Source: Panagrolaimus kolymaensis (lineage: Eukaryota > Nematoda > Chromadorea > Rhabditida > Panagrolaimidae). Taken from it: a DNA stretch of 64,000 nucleotides. How positions within the stretch are numbered: position 1 is the first letter of the stretch; each line of letters starts with the position of its first letter. Location of the stretch: assembly GCA_028622995.1 (NCBI GenBank), contig JAJQJQ010000031.1, positions 1,860,001-1,924,000 of the forward strand. Direction: 5' to 3'. Of this stretch, positions 46,186 through 59,049 are shown piece by piece. The position numbers and the translations under genes were made by a program. Below the pieces are notes generated by a model. It was not told the DNA's origin. It did not search any database and saw only the letters and a list, made by a program, of their open reading frames with translations.

Positions 46186-48518
46186 ATGAAAATGAGTGGT
46201 GCGGGTGGTTTATGTTTATTGTCTCTCTTAATTTTTATTAGTGGTATTAATTGCAAATACAAGAAAGCTGATGAAAATTGTGGTGTAGCTTTTACTCCGA
46301 CAAAAATAGAAGTAATATTAAACTTTATTTTAATTTTAAGAGTTTTACATAATTTTTTTATAGCAAATGTGGTATGGCGGCGATTTAAGCCCTTATGAAC
46401 ATCCGTGGCTTTGTAATTTCAGCTTTGAAAGTGATGGAATTGAAAGTAAGTTAAAGTTTCTTTTTTTTTTATGAATTTAATGTATTGTTTCAAAATATTT
46501 CGAAACACTTTTTTAATCGGAACAAACTTTTTTACTATAAAAAAAAGTTTCATTCAATCAACAAAAACTTGGTGCAAAAGAAAGAATATCAGAAAGAACC
46601 CACACTTTTTGTTTTCGCTGCTTGCGTATGCGTGTCAATAACTGGCTTTGCATGTCCACTTGTTTTCATTTGCTTTGTAGCTGCGATGTTCCTTTTTACA
46701 TTATATTCCTTTGTTTATAAAACTATTGCGTCATTTGTTTCCGTTCGTAAACGTTGAAAAAAAAAGTGCCAAAATATATAATAAAGCAAAAAAAAAATTT
46801 ATTTTAGTTTCATGTTATATGAAAATTATTTCTTTCCTTTTGATTTTATTAAATTTTTGTTTTTTAGCTTATTGCTCTGCTATTTTAATTTCTCAACGAA
46901 GCATAGTAGCAGACCCAAGCTGCTTTTCTGAATTAAACCATACAAAAATCAAGAATTTGAAATGCGGTGCTTTAAAGTATCGAGTTCCTTTAAAAGCTCT
47001 TGGAATTACGATAATTTCTGGCCCTGGTAACCAAGATTTGGCAAGAATTGGTATAAAAAAAGTAACATTTTCCTCTGTAATTCGGCCAATTTGTTTATTC
47101 AAATATGAAGAAATTTCTGTCGGTGATCCAGTTGTTGTTTTGGGAAGTTCCGGTGTGTTTCTTCATTTAAATATATAAACATAATTATAAAACGCCATTT
47201 TTTAGAAGTTTCAATTGACAAACCACAAAAGGCAGTGATTACTACACGAAGCTGTGGAATCATAAATGAAAACATCACGACTAAGGGCATTATTTGTGCA
47301 TCTACAATATTCATATTGATAACTCAAAATGATAGAGGCGCCCCACTTTTAACTTCTTTTAATGGCCGTTTTTACTTAATTGGTATTCTCTCAGGAAAAA
47401 TGGATGTTTCGGATGTCATTTTGCAAAACCTTTATCCTCTTCAATTTATTAGAGTTAGTCCTTTCTGCAATACAATGCTTAACACGTACATCGATATTCC
47501 TTGCTACGATAATGCTGTACCAATTACAAATGATTCGTATTCCTGTGGCACGGTTTATAAAAGAAATAAGCGAGCAATTTCATTGGGAAAAGATATTGAC
47601 AACCTTCAGCCATGGTACTGCAGATTGATGAAAGACGATTATGATAGTTGTGGGGCAGTTTTAATTTCTTTCAAACATGTTTTGATTGCAGCTCATTGTA
47701 TTGATGATGGCATAGAAGTCTCTGGAATGAAAGTCCAATGTGGAATTAATTTTCAAATAACTTCAAAAGTCGCAAAGAAATTTATTCCTGAAGAATTCAT
47801 TCATGAAACGCTGGAAAATGATATTGCAATTCTTGAATTTGATAAAGAAATCGATTTTGATGGCAATGTTGTACCAGCGTGCTTAACAAGAGATGATGAT
47901 TTGGAAGGATACGAATTAATTGCTGTAGGAAGAGATGGCGATTCTTCGTTGACTTCTAAATCTGTCAAGTTATTACTAGCAAATCAAAGTGAATGTGAAG
48001 AAACGTAAGTTTTATACCTCTTTTAAAAGCTTCCTCAAAAATCTAAAATTCTATGTTATAGTTTCAAAAATTACAATTTCACACTTGAACCAAATTCACC
48101 AACATCATTTTGTTTGAAAAGCAACCATTCACTTACTCAAAAAGGCGATAGCGGCGGGCCGCTTCTCGTCTATAAAAATAATAAATGGCATATCGTTGGC
48201 ATAGTTTCGGGTGGAATTACGGACCAAGAAACAAATTATTTTCATTTCACACGGGTTGCTCGATTCTATTGCTTTATTAATATTCATACGGGTTCAAACA
48301 TTCGCTGGTCGAGTATTGAAGAAAATTTATACTTGACTTTGTATATTACTACCGTTTTAGTTCCGTTCTTAGTTTTAATTTTTCTTTCACTAATGTATAG
48401 GTTTGATCTCCATTTTCGTATTTACGAGTTTTTCCAAAGATGTTACTTTTATTTATGGAAAAATGATTCCATGAATCAATCTTTAAAAATCGAGTATGAT
48501 TTAGATAGCTCAACATAA
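46186..48518 (+). CDS. Membrane-anchored double-trypsin (S1) protein, copy 2
   Basis: Exons 46186-46311, 46364-46445, 46868-47152, 47206-48004 and 48062-48518; 582 aa. The five-exon layout and intron phases match copy 1. It has a signal peptide (LCLLSLLIFISGINC), then an inactive first domain (ADPSC for AAHC, QNDRGAP for GDSGGP), a polybasic KRNKR before AISLG, and an intact second domain (LIAAHC, ENDIAILE, KGDSGGPLL). A membrane helix (TTVLVPFLVLIFLSLMY) and a longer acidic-basic tail end the protein. Loss of the domain-1 triad in both paralogues means it predates the duplication. A stretch around the catalytic Ser is almost identical in DNA to copy 1, unlike the rest, which hints at gene conversion. 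AATAAA at 48653-48658. Confidence 0.87.
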
Positions 48519-51500
48519 ACTGGGTATCTATAAATTTTTTATATGTGATCTCTTTTATAAGCAATATGTTATAAAATTTAAAATATAATGTTTTGAAATT
48601 TTTTTTAAACCTTTGTGTATTTTTCATTAAATTAATTTTTCTTATAAAATTCAATAAAATCATTTTCTTACTTTTATTTTATCGTAATATTTGTAATCCA
48701 AAAATCTTCGAACTTATTCCAGAGTTAAAAAAAGGTATAGACAAGCACTCCGTTTGTATTGCCTATAATTTTGAATAAAAACCATAGTTTCAAAACGCGA
48801 GTTGATTTTACAGTAACTTTATTTTCATTGCCTTTAATTGTTGCATTTTTTTCCTTTTTGTTCTTTCACAAATTATAAACAAAATGTTTTAAATAAAAAC
48901 TAAATATAAAAATTTGAAGAATTAAGAAAAAAATGAAAAATAATGTAGCGGGAAGTCTCTCTGCAAAAGAAAAATCACTGGTCATCAGCCGGCACGGGCC
49001 CGCCTTTTCTATCTTCTTCTTTTTTATTTTTTTCCTTTCCATCGCCAAAGGGGTTTTTTTTGCGGTCAAACAAAAAACAACAAGAAAAAAATGAAAGAGA
49101 ATAAAAGAGAAACACCGAGCAGCCATCATCAAAAAAGCCGTAGCACTTTGTACATGCAGGCACGAAGTATAAAAAAAACTACAGCAGGAGATTGAAAATG
49201 AAAGAGAAAAAAAATCGCGTGAAAAAAATATTTTTGAACGCTGAAATAAAAATGCTGCAGGCTGTGTTTTTTCTTTTTTCCAAAGCAAAAAATCATCACA
49301 GCATCAGGAAGAATCCTCGCTGGAGAGATGCTGAGGAACCAGGCACGCTCCTCCTCCAAAAAAAGCAAAAAAAATTTTTGTGTTGTTTGTGGAAATAAAA
49401 AAAGAAGAAGAATGCAATGCAAATGTTTTTGTCCATAATTTTTTTTTATTTGAAAAAAAGAAAGAAAATAAAAAAATAAAACTGACCATAACAGTAATAG
49501 AGTATAAACATAAAAAATGGGCGGTTCTTGTTTTCTTGCTCGACCTTCGGCAGAGTAAAGAATTTTTAAAGCAGCAACGCATAATGTAAAAAAGAATACT
49601 AAAATATGAAAATAAAAAGTTTTCTGCTAAGATTTTGAGGGTGACTTTGACATGTTTTAAAAACACAGAATAAAAATTACGAAAAGACATAAACTTTGGG
49701 TTTTTTTTATAAATTTTTTTTCTGATATTTATAAAATCGTGAACTTTCTTTTAATTTTCTCTCGACTGCTACTTTACTTTTTGAAGTCCTCCTCTCATTT
49801 TTTTATATCTTTTTTTAATTTTCTTTCATTTAATTATATATATTTTTGTGAAAGTCATGAACTTCCTCTTTCGCCTCCTTCCTCCTTTTTCTTAATCCTT
49901 CTTGCGGAGGCGAAGAAGGATAGTAGTGACCAATGGTCAGAGCACGTGTTTTTCTTTCGTGTTTGTTATTGTTTCCGTGAATTTTAAAGAAATTCCTCTT
50001 TTTTAGTTGTTTTTTTAATTCTGACGAAATTTGCTCTACGTGAAAAATGAAAAAATCCTTATTTAAAAAAAACAATCTTTTTTTAAATATTTGTTTCCCT
50101 TTTTCCGTTAAAATCTTTTGTAAATATCTCTCATCTTTTTTTGACCAATCTCGCATCACTTTTTCTTTTTCGGGAAAAAGCTATTTTTGGATTGTCCACT
50201 ACCATTTTTTTTATGATTTAAAGGAAATCTTTTTTATTTGTTTGCTTTTTGCGATATTTTTTTTCTTCGATTCTTTCTATTTTTGTATTTTTTGTGGATT
50301 TTCAAAAAAAATAAGTTTCTCTTTTTTATTTATCCTTTTGAGATATGCTTTTACTGTTTTGATATTTCATGGATTCGCGTAGAAACTTTTTTCCTTATTT
50401 GAAATATAAAAGTTTTTGGTTACTTTTTTATTTTTTATACTATATAATTTTTTTTAAACAAAAAGTAAAATCCAAATTTAACCCCGGCGGCATGGTACTG
50501 CCAGGCCAAATAAAAAAACATGCGAAATTTTTTTGTGCTTCAACTTTTTTCTTTTAGAAAAAAACAAACGTTTTTTCTTTCTTTCAAAAAAAAATTGTAC
50601 AGCTGACGCAGCACGTTTTGGAATAGCGCCACCGACCTTATGTATGTATGTTTTTTCAAACGACGGCCACCGGCCGGGTTGATGCACATGCTTCTTTATA
50701 TTCTTTTCTTTTTTTCTTTTTTTCTTGGGAGTGCCATTCCGTGCCTTTATTCAAAGAAAAATGACTGGCACGATGGAAGAGAAAAAAATAAAAGCCATGG
50801 CCAGTGGCTATTAGTTTTAGTTGGGAGGTCAATAGTTTAAAAACCTGCCTCCTGCCTTTGACATGTCACATAAAAATGAAGAAAAAAATTTAAAAACCGT
50901 ATAGCAAAATTTTTTTGAAAAGGATGGATTTAAAAATTAGCCCAGAAAAAAATGGACATTGGCTATTTTTTAGCGCATTTTGTTTTTTTCGTTTTGGCGA
51001 TTGACAGGTGATAAAAAAACTGTAAGTTTTTTTAATGACCGATTATCAAAAATTTATGACATTTATGAATTTTCACCTGCAAAATATATCGACAGCTACT
51101 TTTTAAAACCCATAGTTAAAAAATAAACTTGCATAATTTTTTTAAACCTGAGAAAAAAGTTTTTCCCCTTTTCATCTTCTTTTAATTAATTAATCTGCGT
51201 TTGTCTCATTTCCAAAAAAACGCTTTTATTTTTTTTATTTTTCGTTTGTTTTTTCTTTCTCTCTTTTTTAGTGGTATTCTTTGCATCAATCAGCAGAAAA
51301 AAATATTAGAAAGCGAGGCATCCGTATTATAAGCGCATCATTTTTTTATTTCTTATACGCAACAACTAAAAATAAAAAAATAATAGCAGCAACAAAAAAA
51401 CGAAAAGAAAAAAAACGACGACCGGGCATGCACCGGCTGGTACCAGTCAACAACCACCAACCAGCCAGCAAGCAAAAGCAAACCCATCAGTCGTTGTCGT

Positions 51501-54500
51501 CGTCGGCCTTCGAAAAAAAAGAGTGATTTTTTTAACTTCTTTTTTATTTATTCTGCCATCCATTTTTTTTTGTGCGTTGTTGCAAAATTTTTAAAGTTAA
51601 CACACAAAAAAGAAATGCAGGGTGAACTTTTTTATTTTCATTTGCAAACATTTTTTGATATAAAAATTTTTTGACATCAAAAAATACTTAATTACCAATA
51701 AAAACTTTTTTTGTTTTGTTAGGTTACGAAGAAAAAAAATTATGTGAAAGTGCAAAAATCAGTTTTTAAAAATATATTTAAAAAAACATATATGCATGTG
51801 AACGAGAAAAATATAGAGCAAAAAAAACAATGTAGCAGCAGCGGCGATTGTGACTAACATAAACTTGTAGGAAAAAATGAAACTCCGCCTTCCAACAACA
51901 ATAACAAGGAAAAGAAAAAAAGACTTAGAAAAAATATAAACGAATACCCCTTTGGTTGAGGGATACTGGATGGAAAAAAACGCGGTTGCAGCACCGGCAA
52001 AAAAATACATAAAAAATCAAACGAAAAAAAACATAACAAAAAAAGTTGGTCGGATACGGATATTTTCTATTTTTTTTTTGATTTCGTGGATGTGTTAAAA
52101 TGATAAACCTATAATTCAATTCCACTTTGGGATCTGTAAAAAAAGTTTGACCTTATTTTTTTGGTGGTTTTGACACTTTTTTGTTTTTATCGTTGTTCTA
52201 ATTTTTTTTTTAAAAGAATAATAACATTTTTTGTTTTTTTCTTTTTTTTGCGTGTCTTTTACCTGTAGTTTTTTCCATTACCTACAAAAAAAACTTCTTC
52301 ATTGATAGTTATAAACTTGCTCACCAACTTTAACCTTTTTAAATGACCTCGGATTTCTCACCAAAACCACAAAAAAAAAATTGTGTAAAAGTTCATTCTT
52401 TTTTTTTATATTGGAAACGAACGCTTTTCGTATTTGACTTTGACCATTTTTGTCGCCCATGGCTACTTTTTTGGAAAATAGTTTAAAAATATTTCTTTGG
52501 CAACAACAAAACTTTTTAAATAAACATGAATCTCCGAGAGTATTGGTCATTTTTTTCTTGCATGCATTGGTTTCTTTGGTTTTTTTACGTAAAAAATGTT
52601 CCTTCTTTTTGGCTCCTTTTATTCTTTCGAACTTTGACCTTTAATCAAAAGCGTGTCATTCCGAGTCCTTTTTTATATTTTTTTATTTCCATTTTAAAAA
52701 AGGCTTATCTTTTATTTAAATTAAAAATGTTAATTCCAGATATTATTTGTTAATATATTTATTTGACCACCACCATAAAAATATATTTTAATAAAACTGA
52801 TGTGATTTATAAGTCATTGGATTGTCGTCGCAAACAAAAAATCTATTATTATTCTGTATACCTTTTTTCGTTGTCTGTAAATTAAAAGTAAGTTTTATCC
52901 TTTTTACTTTTTTTTGTTATTTGTCGTTTTTTTTTATATATCTATGCTGAACTTTTAATTTTTTATTCTAATTTTTATTTTCTCGATCAAAAGATTTATC
53001 AGACAAAATTATAATTTTGGTGTCATTATTTCCTTATCACCGTAAAAAAATTTTTTGCATATGATTTTATTGAATAAAACTTTTTTTGGAAATCCCTATA
53101 AATTTTGTCGTCGTCAGGTATTTAGCATACCACTTTCTACAATATAAAAAAAGAAACCTCCATGGCCTCATTTTTTAAAAAGTATCCTTTTGGGTCAAAA
53201 AAAGTGGAAAACTTTAGAAGAATAATTTTAATTTTTTTTCCTTGCTTTTTGAAAAACAAACAATAAAAATGTCTATGTCTATATTTGTTTTTTATTTACC
53301 TATTTGGCAAGGTCACTTTAAAAAAATTTTTAAAAAAAGCAACACAAAAAGAAAAGAAAAAATATCATTTTGCACCGGGTTGTGCTGGGGATCGAATTGT
53401 TTACTTTTTACTTTGTCATTTCTTTTTTTAAGTCTCTTCCGATTTATTTTTTTATTCTTTACACTTTTCCCAAAAATAGGCTTTAATTTAATTTTATAAG
53501 AAAAAGGTTGTGGCATTTTTTTATATAATTTCGTTGGTGCTTTTTTATTTTTTCGTGCCAGGTACTAACATGCAACAAATATGACGGCTAATAACATACG
53601 CCATCATTATTCTACTGATGCCACACATATATATACATACACATTTATAAATGCAATAAAAAAAGAATAAAAAGAAGGAATTTATATTTCTTTAAAAAAA
53701 AGCTCTGGGGAATTAAATTGTTTTAATAACAATTTTAACCTTAGATCTTTACTGTTATTGTTTCAAGTTGAAAGTGTCCCTCAAATTTATTTTGCAGAAA
53801 AAAAATATTTTAAGCTTACCCTAGAATTTTTTTTGTTGTTTGCTTGCTTTCTTACCTTCTCTCTCTCTCCTCTTTGTCTAGCCACAAAAAACCTAGGAAA
53901 TAAAAAAATAAGCAAAAAGCAAAGAAAAAGCCATTTCCGCTTGCGCAAGAAAGAAAAAACTAAACTTTTTTTGTTTGTGACAAAACTGCTAAAAAACAAA
54001 CATTGCATTTTGAAGAAGAAGAAGAAAAAATACAAAAAAAATATATAAAAATAAAAATAAAAATACTTCGAAGTAAGGTACCCGGTACGACCAGGCGCGA
54101 ATCCATCTCCTCCACCATCGTCATTCAGCATCAGCAACAAGCAACAGCTTCGTTGGTTGGGGTTTCCAGGATGGATGGATCAAAAAAAAAAATAGAAAAA
54201 AGAAAAGAGAAACTAAAAAAGAATGCGTATGTTAGCGTTAAACTTTTTTTTTATTTGATGCTTTTAAGTTGCGCGGAAAGTCCAACGACGGCCGGCAAAG
54301 AAGGAAGAGAGGCAAGCAGGCGAGCGAGCGAACGGATGATAGAGAAAAGAGAAAAAAAGCATAAAAAAATCAAACATAGAAAGAAGAAAGAAAGATATAA
54401 ACAAAACGGTACTTTACCTAACAGTTTAAAAAACGAAAAAGTGGTTAATTTTTTTTTGTATTTTACTTTTAAACGAAAATCAAAAAAATTATTCTGTTAT

Positions 54501-56315
54501 GGTTCAATTTTTTTTTCGCATTGTTTTTGTTTCTGTTTTTAAAATAATTACAGTAATTTGAAATTTCAAAAATTTTTCAAAAATTTTACTTTTTCCAAAA
54601 TCAGTTTCTTTTTGTTTTGTTTTGATTCTTTATTTTTCCTTGTTTGACCATTTATTTCATTTCTTTTATTTCTTGTAGCTATACACTTTGACCATTTCGA
54701 AAATAGAACACATTAAATTTTGAAATGACGCAAGTCATTTTTTTTCTCTTTCCTTTTCAAAAGCATATGCCTTGTGGTCATTTCTATCTTTGTATGTCCC
54801 ATTTTTTGTTTTTTTTTATTCGTTGCCTCCTCTATTTTTTTCCCTTCCATCCCTTTTTACAACTGGTACCACCCGGCACAATTTCATGAATGAAAAAAAC
54901 ACAAATAAAATAGAAGCAAAGCCATTTTTTATATTTTATAAAAAAATAAATATAATACATTTGTGTGTCTTTTTTGTGAAGAAGAAAAAAAAGTAGCCGC
55001 GACGAAAGAAAAAAGTATTTGTTGAATTTAAAATTTCATATTTTTTTAGTAATCGTTCTTTGAGGTTCGTGGACATTGTCCACGCTCATCGTGTGACAAC
55101 GCGTGCCAAAAAAAGTATACAAACGGTTTCATAAAAAAAAGTTAGGAAAGAAAAAAGGCAAAAAAAAAAGAAAAAGATTACGTTCCTGGTATGTTTGTGT
55201 GTGTATGAATTTTTTGAGGGCAGCCGCTAGCAAGCAAGAATTCAAAGAAGCTACAAGCCGCATATGTTTTTTTTAAATTTTTACGGAATGCATTGGTCAC
55301 TTTTTTATGGGTGGCACGAATGGTCACAACCGACACGGGTCTCTTTTCTTTTATTTTTATTTTTTTACGTTTGGCAAATGTTAAATTTTTTTGACCATTC
55401 GTCCTTCAAAAAAAAAACTAAAACTAAAAAAATTAAATAAAATGAAGAAAAAAAGACAACAAACAAAAACATCTTCCGGTTCGCATGTTGATATTGTTTT
55501 TTTGGTGCTAGGAGCTACCAGCCCAGGCGGTTGTTGGCTGGTTGACTGACGACGGCTGACGACTGGCCATTGCATTCTATACATATATTTTTTTATTTTT
55601 TTATTTAGTTACGTTTCATTTTTTAACTAACATCGAGAAAGAAGAAAAAAAGAAAAGAAAAACTTATAAGAAACTAAAAAGGCATATTTCAAAAAAAGGG
55701 AGAAAAACAAAAACATAATAGAAATAAAAAAATTTAAGAGAATCTAAAAAATTTCATTGCTTTAATTTTTTTTTAAACTTTGAAATCTAAAAAGTCGACC
55801 AACTTAACTTTCACTAATTTTTTTTATCGGTGGAGTATGCAAATTTTTATGTTTGTTTGTGTTAGTCAAACAACAACTATGTCGCTAAATATATCTTGTT
55901 TTTTTTTATTATAACAAAACATTCATCGAAGAAATTCATTCATGTCAACAAAAGACATAGAAAAAAAAACACAGAGAAGAAGAAAAAAAAAGCGAAACAA
56001 AACAAAAAAAATGTTTGTCGATGATCATTGCCATCCAAAAACAACACAAAATTACAATACAATGCCATTGCCATCGCGCAATGTTTACTTTATACTGGTC
56101 TTCTAGGATGGAAGTTCTTGTTTAAGAGTCTCTCTATTTTCTTTACTTTAAAAAACAAATTGAATCGTGTAAATTATTATTGTCTCTCTGTCCATTAACC
56201 TTTATCCTAATACCTATGTATATGCATGCTTGTGCAATATAGTTATTTTTTTCCAATACTTAGCATCAAAATATTTTTTTCAGATTCGACTAACAAAGAA
56301 TCACAAATTATAATT
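48519..56315. other. 7.8-kb apparently non-coding region upstream of the zinc-finger gene
   Basis: No splice-supported or conserved ORF was found; the many open frames are Phe/Lys/Ile-rich products of T and A runs. Scattered short GC-richer islands interrupt the AT background, e.g. about 48970-49010, 50480-50515, 50620-50690, 51420-51510, 54070-54170, 54280-54330 and 55505-55575. Several contain GGTACC or CCAGCC/GGCTGG words. Size and position fit a distal regulatory domain, or leader introns, of the developmental-type C2H2 gene at 56.3 kb. Confidence 0.5.
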
Positions 56316-59049
56316 ATGGTTCATGTTGATCAAAATATATCTAATCCCAGTTCACCATGTGAATCTCCACCACATTTATCTCGAAAAAATTCTTCTAAAC
56401 CTTCGCCAAATAATGCAAGTTCAGAATTTTCTGAATCTCCCAGGAATTTGGTAAGCCTCGAATAAAAAAAAAATAAGTTGGACATAGTTTAAACCCAGAA
56501 ATTTTTTAGTTGACTATTGATTCTGAATCTCCAAGAAGCCATTCAAGTCGATCAAGCGTAATCAATGAAATTTATGGCAGCGCTAATGAATTATCTCCGA
56601 TATCTGCCACCGATAGTGAAATTAGCCATGAAGAAGCTACATCTTCAGGAATTTCGACAATGTCAGGAAGATCTGGAATTTCATCAAGAAGACTTCCAAC
56701 TTCTTCGGAAGATGGAGGCTATGATGAAATGGTGGATGTTGAAACCATCGAAATTGAAGATGAGGACGAGGACGACGATGACGATGATGAAGAACAAAAA
56801 ATTGCTGAACAACTCGCGGAAGAAGAAATATTAAAACTTCAAAAATTAGAAGAAAAACAAGCTTTGGCTGAAGGTCGAAAGCCACTCACAGTCACAGGGA
56901 TTTGCCTTGATCGAAGACATGTTTGCGATATTTGTGACAAAGGTTTCTCATATCTCTCAATCCTTGAATCTCATAAACGCTGCCACACTGGCGAGAAACC
57001 ATTTGCCTGCCATTTTTGTGATAAACATTTCGCTCAAAAAGCTACTTTGCAAGTTCATGAACGAACTCATACCGGTGAGCGACCATATAAATGCAAATTT
57101 TGTGATAAAACTTTTGCTCAATATGGAACTAAAACGGTTCATGAACGATCAGCGCATCTTGGAATTCGGAATTATAAATGTCCAAAATGTGGAAAATGTT
57201 TGTCATCGCCATCAGCTTTATACACCCATAAGAAAACCCACGGAGATAAAACTTTCAATTGCCCGTGTTGTCCAAAAACTTTCACACTTCGAAATTATTT
57301 GAAACTTCATGTAAAACAAGTTCATGAACAAAATGAAAGAAAACATGTTTGTAAATTTTGTTCTAAAAGTTTTGCTTATGCTGGAAGTTTACAAGTAAGT
57401 ATAATTTATTTAAAAAATGGTTGGAAAAGGTATAAAAAATAATTATTTTCAGGTTCACGTCAGAACTCATACAGGCGAAAGACCATATGTTTGTAAATAT
57501 TGTCCTAAATCCTTTGCAAGTCAAGGAAATTTGCAAAGTCATGAACGCACTCACACCGGAGAAAGGCCATATAATTGTGGCAAATGTGGCAGAGCTTTTA
57601 TTCAAGTTAGTCTAATTTTTACTTAAAAAATACCCAAAACAAAGTTAAAAATAATATTATAATTTTTAGAAATCCCAATTAACTGCACATGAAGCTACTC
57701 ATAATTTACCATCAACACAGGAAGAAAATTCTGTTGAAGAAGTAATTATTCGGAAGAAATCTTTAATTCCTCCACCTTCTCAACGAAAAACCAATGATTA
57801 CGTCTGCAAATTTTGTGGAAAGCGATATGCTTATGCTTCATCGCTGTATGTTCATACTCGGCTTCATACAGGAGAGAGACCATTCCGGTGAGTCTAAAAT
57901 CTATTATAGAAATGAAAATAATCGTTTAAAAATTATTTTAGTTGCAATTTCTGTGATAAAAAATTCACCAATCAAGGCAATATGCAAGTTCATCTTCGAG
58001 TTCACACAGGTGAAAAACCATATAAATGTGAAGCATGTTCAAAATGTTATGCACAAAAAGTTGGATTAAAAATCCACCAAGAGCAATGTCAACTTTATAT
58101 GCAAACTCGACGGGATTCTGTGTTAACCAATGCCACAACAGATAGTGGTTGTTCGGATCTTATGAGTCCTTCAAGAATGGATGATGATTTTATGGATTTT
58201 GAAATGCAACATAATAATTTTGAAGAAAAATTACAATCCATGAATGTTTCTTCTCATCATCATTCACTTGGATTACAAATTCCATCGAGTTTTAATCTCC
58301 ACCATCAACCATCGTCTTCTTCATCGATGAATGAACATTTATCAATTTTAAGAAAAGCTAGCATAACTTCGACACTTGGAAGTGCAACTTCAAGCCAACG
58401 AAGTTCCATAGCTGATTTATTTGGTCAACCAGGAGTTAGCTTCATTGATCCTCCACAAAATTCGTCGTCTAATTTGCAATTACCCCATCCAGTGCCTCTT
58501 ACACCTTCCTATCTTTCAAGCAACAGCAATGATTACAATAATCATAATAAATCATCGTCTGCTTTTAACTTTTTGCAACATCAACAACACGAAAATCGAT
58601 CTTCTTCTTTTAATTCAGCTGATAGCACGATTAAAGCTTTATTGGATATTCTTCAAGCCCAACAACAGCAACAACAGCAACAAATGGCTCTGGCTCAACT
58701 TCAAAATGCTTTGGGTCCACAATTTTTGCATTCACTGCTTGCAACAACAACTTCTGCCAATGTTCAGCAACAGCAGCAACCTTTGACACCCCAAACGCCG
58801 ATCACTCCAATGATGAACCCTTTGACCAGTCTTTTGAGTGCTGTAAATTTATCATCTCTAGCTGCTCCTGAATTATCATCATTTTCAAATACTTTAGCAG
58901 CTATATCAAATCTCAACCAACAGACGCCAAGTTTTGGAGGAGAATCATCATCAGATCTCACTTTAACTTCATCTTCAACAACTTCAACAGCAAATGTGCA
59001 ACAACCACCACCATCAACGTCAACACATCAACACCATGTAATTGCATGA
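56316..59049 (+). CDS. Eleven-finger C2H2 zinc-finger transcription factor
   Basis: Exons 56316-56450, 56510-57394, 57453-57605, 57670-57887 and 57942-59049; 832 aa. A Ser/Pro-rich N-terminus and an acidic stretch (about residues 120-150, long Asp/Glu run) lead to the first finger near residue 180 ([10 protein letters not shown]...). Ten C2H2 fingers with TGE[KR]P-type linkers are split by a non-finger spacer between fingers 8 and 9. An eleventh is C2HC (last ligand Cys, HQEQC). The C-terminus of about 320 residues is Ser/Asn/Gln-rich with a poly-Gln run and ends HHVIA, an activation or condensate-type region. Sequence-specific DNA binding in the nucleus is expected. The start follows an acceptor (ttttttcag, 56283), which could be trans-splicing or a 5' UTR intron. 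The exact worm orthologue was not recognised. Confidence 0.9.

Noticed and set aside
45828..46398. Three overlapping plus-strand frames upstream of protease copy 2
   Set aside because: They overlap in different phases in a CGTCGTCG-rich patch and run into the protease exon and its intron out of phase.
53360..53400. tRNA-like GGGGATCGAATTG near 53385
   Set aside because: Resembles a T-arm, but no matching acceptor, D-arm or anticodon stems were found around it. No tRNA, rRNA or spliced-leader RNA gene could be supported anywhere in the window.
54003..54542. 179-codon Lys/Arg-rich open frame
   Set aside because: Built from A-rich runs and a GC island; no homology, no splice context, and composition changes along its length.
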